6,128 nucleotides of DNA from positions 1 through 6,128 of the forward strand of contig MVZB01000206.1 of the NCBI GenBank assembly GCA_002068205.1, written 5' to 3'. Both the position numbers and the translations under genes were made by a program. The notes below the pieces were generated by a model. That model did no database searches and was not told the DNA's origin. It worked only from the letters and a program-made list of their open reading frames with translations. This document shows positions 4,674-6,128 of the stretch, piece after piece. This DNA is from a candidate division BRC1 bacterium ADurb.BinA292 (GTDB lineage Bacteria > Sumerlaeota > Sumerlaeia > MVZB01). Within the stretch, counting starts at the first letter, position 1, and every line of letters begins with the position of its first letter.

Positions 4674-5864
4674 TCAGCCGAGGCTGTCCACATAGCCCTG
4701 GTAATTGCGCCGGACCTCGGCGAGCGAATCGCCGGCGAATTTTTCCAGGAAGGCCCCGGCGACGGCGTAGGCCACCAGCGCCTCGCCCACCACGGCGGCG
4801 GCGGGCAGGGCGCAGACATCACTGCGCTCCTTGCTCGAGTCGAAGGGTTCCTTCGTCTTGACGTCGACCGAGCCGATCGGGCGCATCAGCGTCGAAATCG
4901 GTTTCATCGCCGCCCGGACGACGAGCGGCTCGCCGTTGGTCATGCCGCCTTCGAGGCCCCCCGCGCCGTTGGTTCGGCGAAAGAAGCCGCCGCTGGGGCC
5001 GTGCCCCTCGGGCCACGCGGCGGGATCGGGCGAATGTTCGATCGCATCGTGAACCTGACTGCCGCGCCGGCGCGCCGCCTCGAAGCCCAGCCCGATCTCG
5101 ACTCCCTTGATCGCCTGCATGCTCATCATGACCTGACCGATCCGGCCGTCGAGTTTTTCATCCCAGTTCATGACGTTGCCCAGGCCGGCGGGCAGCCCCG
5201 TGACGATGACCTCGAAGATGCCGCCGACGGTGTCGCCCTCCTTCTTGCACTCATCAATCAGCGCGCGCATCGCGGCTTCCACGGCAGGGTCGGCCACGCG
5301 CACGTCGCTCGCCTCGGCGCGCTCGGCGATCTCGCGCAGCGCCAGCCCGCTCACGTCGGCCTTGATCCGCTCCATCTCGACTACGTGCGAGAGCACGGCG
5401 ATGTCGAACTCGGCCAGCAGGGCCTTGCACAGCGCGCCGACCGCCACTTGCGTCGTGGTGGCCCGGGCCGAGGCGCGTTCCAGCACGTTGCGCGCGTCGT
5501 CGTGGCCGAACTTCTGCACCCCCGGCAGATCGGCGTGGCCCGGCCGCGGCCGCGTGATCGCGCGCTTGCCCTGAACCTCGGGCTGCGGATCGGGCGACAT
5601 GATCTCGGTCCAGTTGCGCCAGTCGCGGTTCTCCACCACCATCGTCACCGGACTGCCCAGGGTGAAGCCATGGCGGACGCCGGAGACGAAACGGACCTGG
5701 TCGCTTTCGATCGTCATCCGGCCGCCGCGACCGTAGCCGCCCTGGCGCCGCTTCAGCTCGCGGTCCACCTGCTCGGCGCGAATCGGCAGGCCGGCCGGGA
5801 GGCCCGAGACGATGGCCGTCAGCTGGGGACCGTGGGATTCGCCCGAGGTCATGTAACGCAGCAT
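4674..5864 (-). CDS. aroC: Chorismate synthase
   Basis: A 396-residue chorismate synthase, within the family range. It performs the last step of the shikimate pathway: 5-enolpyruvylshikimate-3-phosphate loses phosphate to give chorismate, with reduced FMN as cofactor, in the cytoplasm. All three classic family signatures are present: GESHG near residues 8-12 with conserved His11; ERASARATTTQVAVGAL at 129-145; and RSDVCALPAAAVVGEAL at 347-363, including Asp349. Also present are RRQGGYGRGGRM (39-50), RPGHADLPG (107-115), QAIKGVEIG (250-258) and GGLEGGMTNGE (302-312). The RRxGYGRGxRM form resembles actinobacterial-type enzymes and suits the longer, roughly 390-residue class. The usual Glu in SARETA is Ala here (135). 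I chose the ATG at 5864 because AAGGAG sits 7 bases upstream and the protein then begins MLRY. An upstream ATG at 5993 would add 43 residues unlike the family. Confidence 0.98.
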   Translation of the reverse strand: MLRYMTSGESHGPQLTAIVSGLPAGLPIRAEQVDRELKRRQGGYGRGGRMTIESDQVRFVSGVRHGFTLGSPVTMVVENRDWRNWTEIMSPDPQPEVQGKRAITRPRPGHADLPGVQKFGHDDARNVLERASARATTTQVAVGALCKALLAEFDIAVLSHVVEMERIKADVSGLALREIAERAEASDVRVADPAVEAAMRALIDECKKEGDTVGGIFEVIVTGLPAGLGNVMNWDEKLDGRIGQVMMSMQAIKGVEIGLGFEAARRRGSQVHDAIEHSPDPAAWPEGHGPSGGFFRRTNGAGGLEGGMTNGEPLVVRAAMKPISTLMRPIGSVDVKTKEPFDSSKERSDVCALPAAAVVGEALVAYAVAGAFLEKFAGDSLAEVRRNYQGYVDSLG

Positions 5865-5930
5865 CGCGCGGCTCCTTGAGGGGACATGGCGGACAGGCGG
5901 CGCCTCCGGCCGCTGCCCGTGCGTCGTTCC

Positions 5931-5959
5931 ATCGTAGCGTTCGCGCCGGTTGCTGCCCA
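5931..5959 (-). promoter_or_regulatory. Weak candidate promoter for aroC
   Basis: On the minus strand TGGGCA (5959-5954) and TACGAT (5936-5931) are separated by 17 bases. Each matches the sigma-70 consensus at four of six positions. The predicted start would lie about 60 bases before the aroC ATG. Nothing else in the 171-base spacer is closer to consensus, but the match is modest and aroC could also be read from upstream. Confidence 0.25.
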
Positions 5960-6035
5960 GCGTTAACCGTGCGCGAAGGGCTGGCTCCGTCACCGGCCAC
6001 GCCGTTCCCGGGCCAATCGCGGCGGTCTGCGCCGA

Positions 6036-6128
6036 TCAAGCGGCCCGCAGGTCGCGGTAGCACGACGCCAGCCGGCGGGCGCTGCTCGCCACCGAAAAGG
6101 CGGCCTGGACGCGCCGGCGGGCCGCTTC
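6036..6128 (-). CDS. C-terminal end of a gene cut by the window edge, possibly a glycosyltransferase
   Basis: A minus-strand frame enters from the window edge and stops at a TGA at 6038-6036, giving 30 codons. The residues (AARRRVQAAFSV, then ARRLASCYRDLRAA) form an Arg/Ala-rich amphipathic helix pattern with F-S-V and a Y-x-x-L ending. That resembles the tail of group-1 (GT4) glycosyltransferases, where a helix of the type ARxxVxxxFS...Y..LY closes the protein. The fragment is too short for certainty. It lies 171 bases upstream of aroC on the same strand. Confidence 0.45.
   Translation of the reverse strand, partial: EAARRRVQAAFSVASSARRLASCYRDLRAA

Noticed and set aside
5001..5879. Long plus-strand open frame antisense to aroC
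   Set aside because: It lies opposite an unmistakable chorismate synthase. It has no motif and is His/Asp/Arg-rich as expected for an antisense frame.

Overview
The window is a GC-rich bacterial chromosome segment. All six recognisable genes, five complete and one partial, lie on the minus strand, so biological order runs from base 6128 down to base 1. It is mainly housekeeping DNA. I found no CRISPR array, transposase, phage gene, tRNA or rRNA, and no defence-like cassette. The TPR protein carries a lipobox, which fits a diderm (Gram-negative type) bacterium. The spacers hold simple-sequence families with periods of 9 and 6 bases and a short palindrome. From memory, similar intergenic repeats are common in GC-rich planctomycete-like, Hydrogenedentes or Sumerlaeota-type genomes. 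That clade guess is weak and was not tested by any search.

Layout in transcription order: (1) 6128-6036, the last 30 codons of a gene that may be a family-4 type glycosyltransferase. (2) 5864-4674, aroC, chorismate synthase, with a strong Shine-Dalgarno. (3) A 203-base spacer with two inverted repeats, a degenerate 9-base repeat tract and a small hairpin. (4) 4470-4006, a small GNAT-like acetyltransferase with a GTG start and a degenerate acetyl-CoA loop. (5) A 373-base spacer with a hexanucleotide tract just after the GNAT stop and a near-consensus sigma-70 promoter (TTGACA, 17 bases, TACAAT). (6) 3632-935, a three-gene operon: TPR lipoprotein, ybeY, era. Both junctions are ATGA overlaps and neither downstream gene has a visible Shine-Dalgarno, so translational coupling is likely. 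(7) A 150-base spacer with a clear 9-base tandem repeat. (8) 784-71, an MgtC/SapB-family membrane protein. (9) 70 terminal bases with a short perfect palindrome.

The core of the window is ribosome maturation. YbeY (rRNA processing endoribonuclease) and Era (GTPase for 16S/30S maturation) are made from one message, headed by a TPR lipoprotein whose link to them is unclear. AroC supplies chorismate for aromatic compounds. The most unusual material is non-coding: a consensus promoter with a leader of about 220 nt whose 3' end can pair with its own ribosome-binding region, and dispersed micro-repeats next to gene ends.
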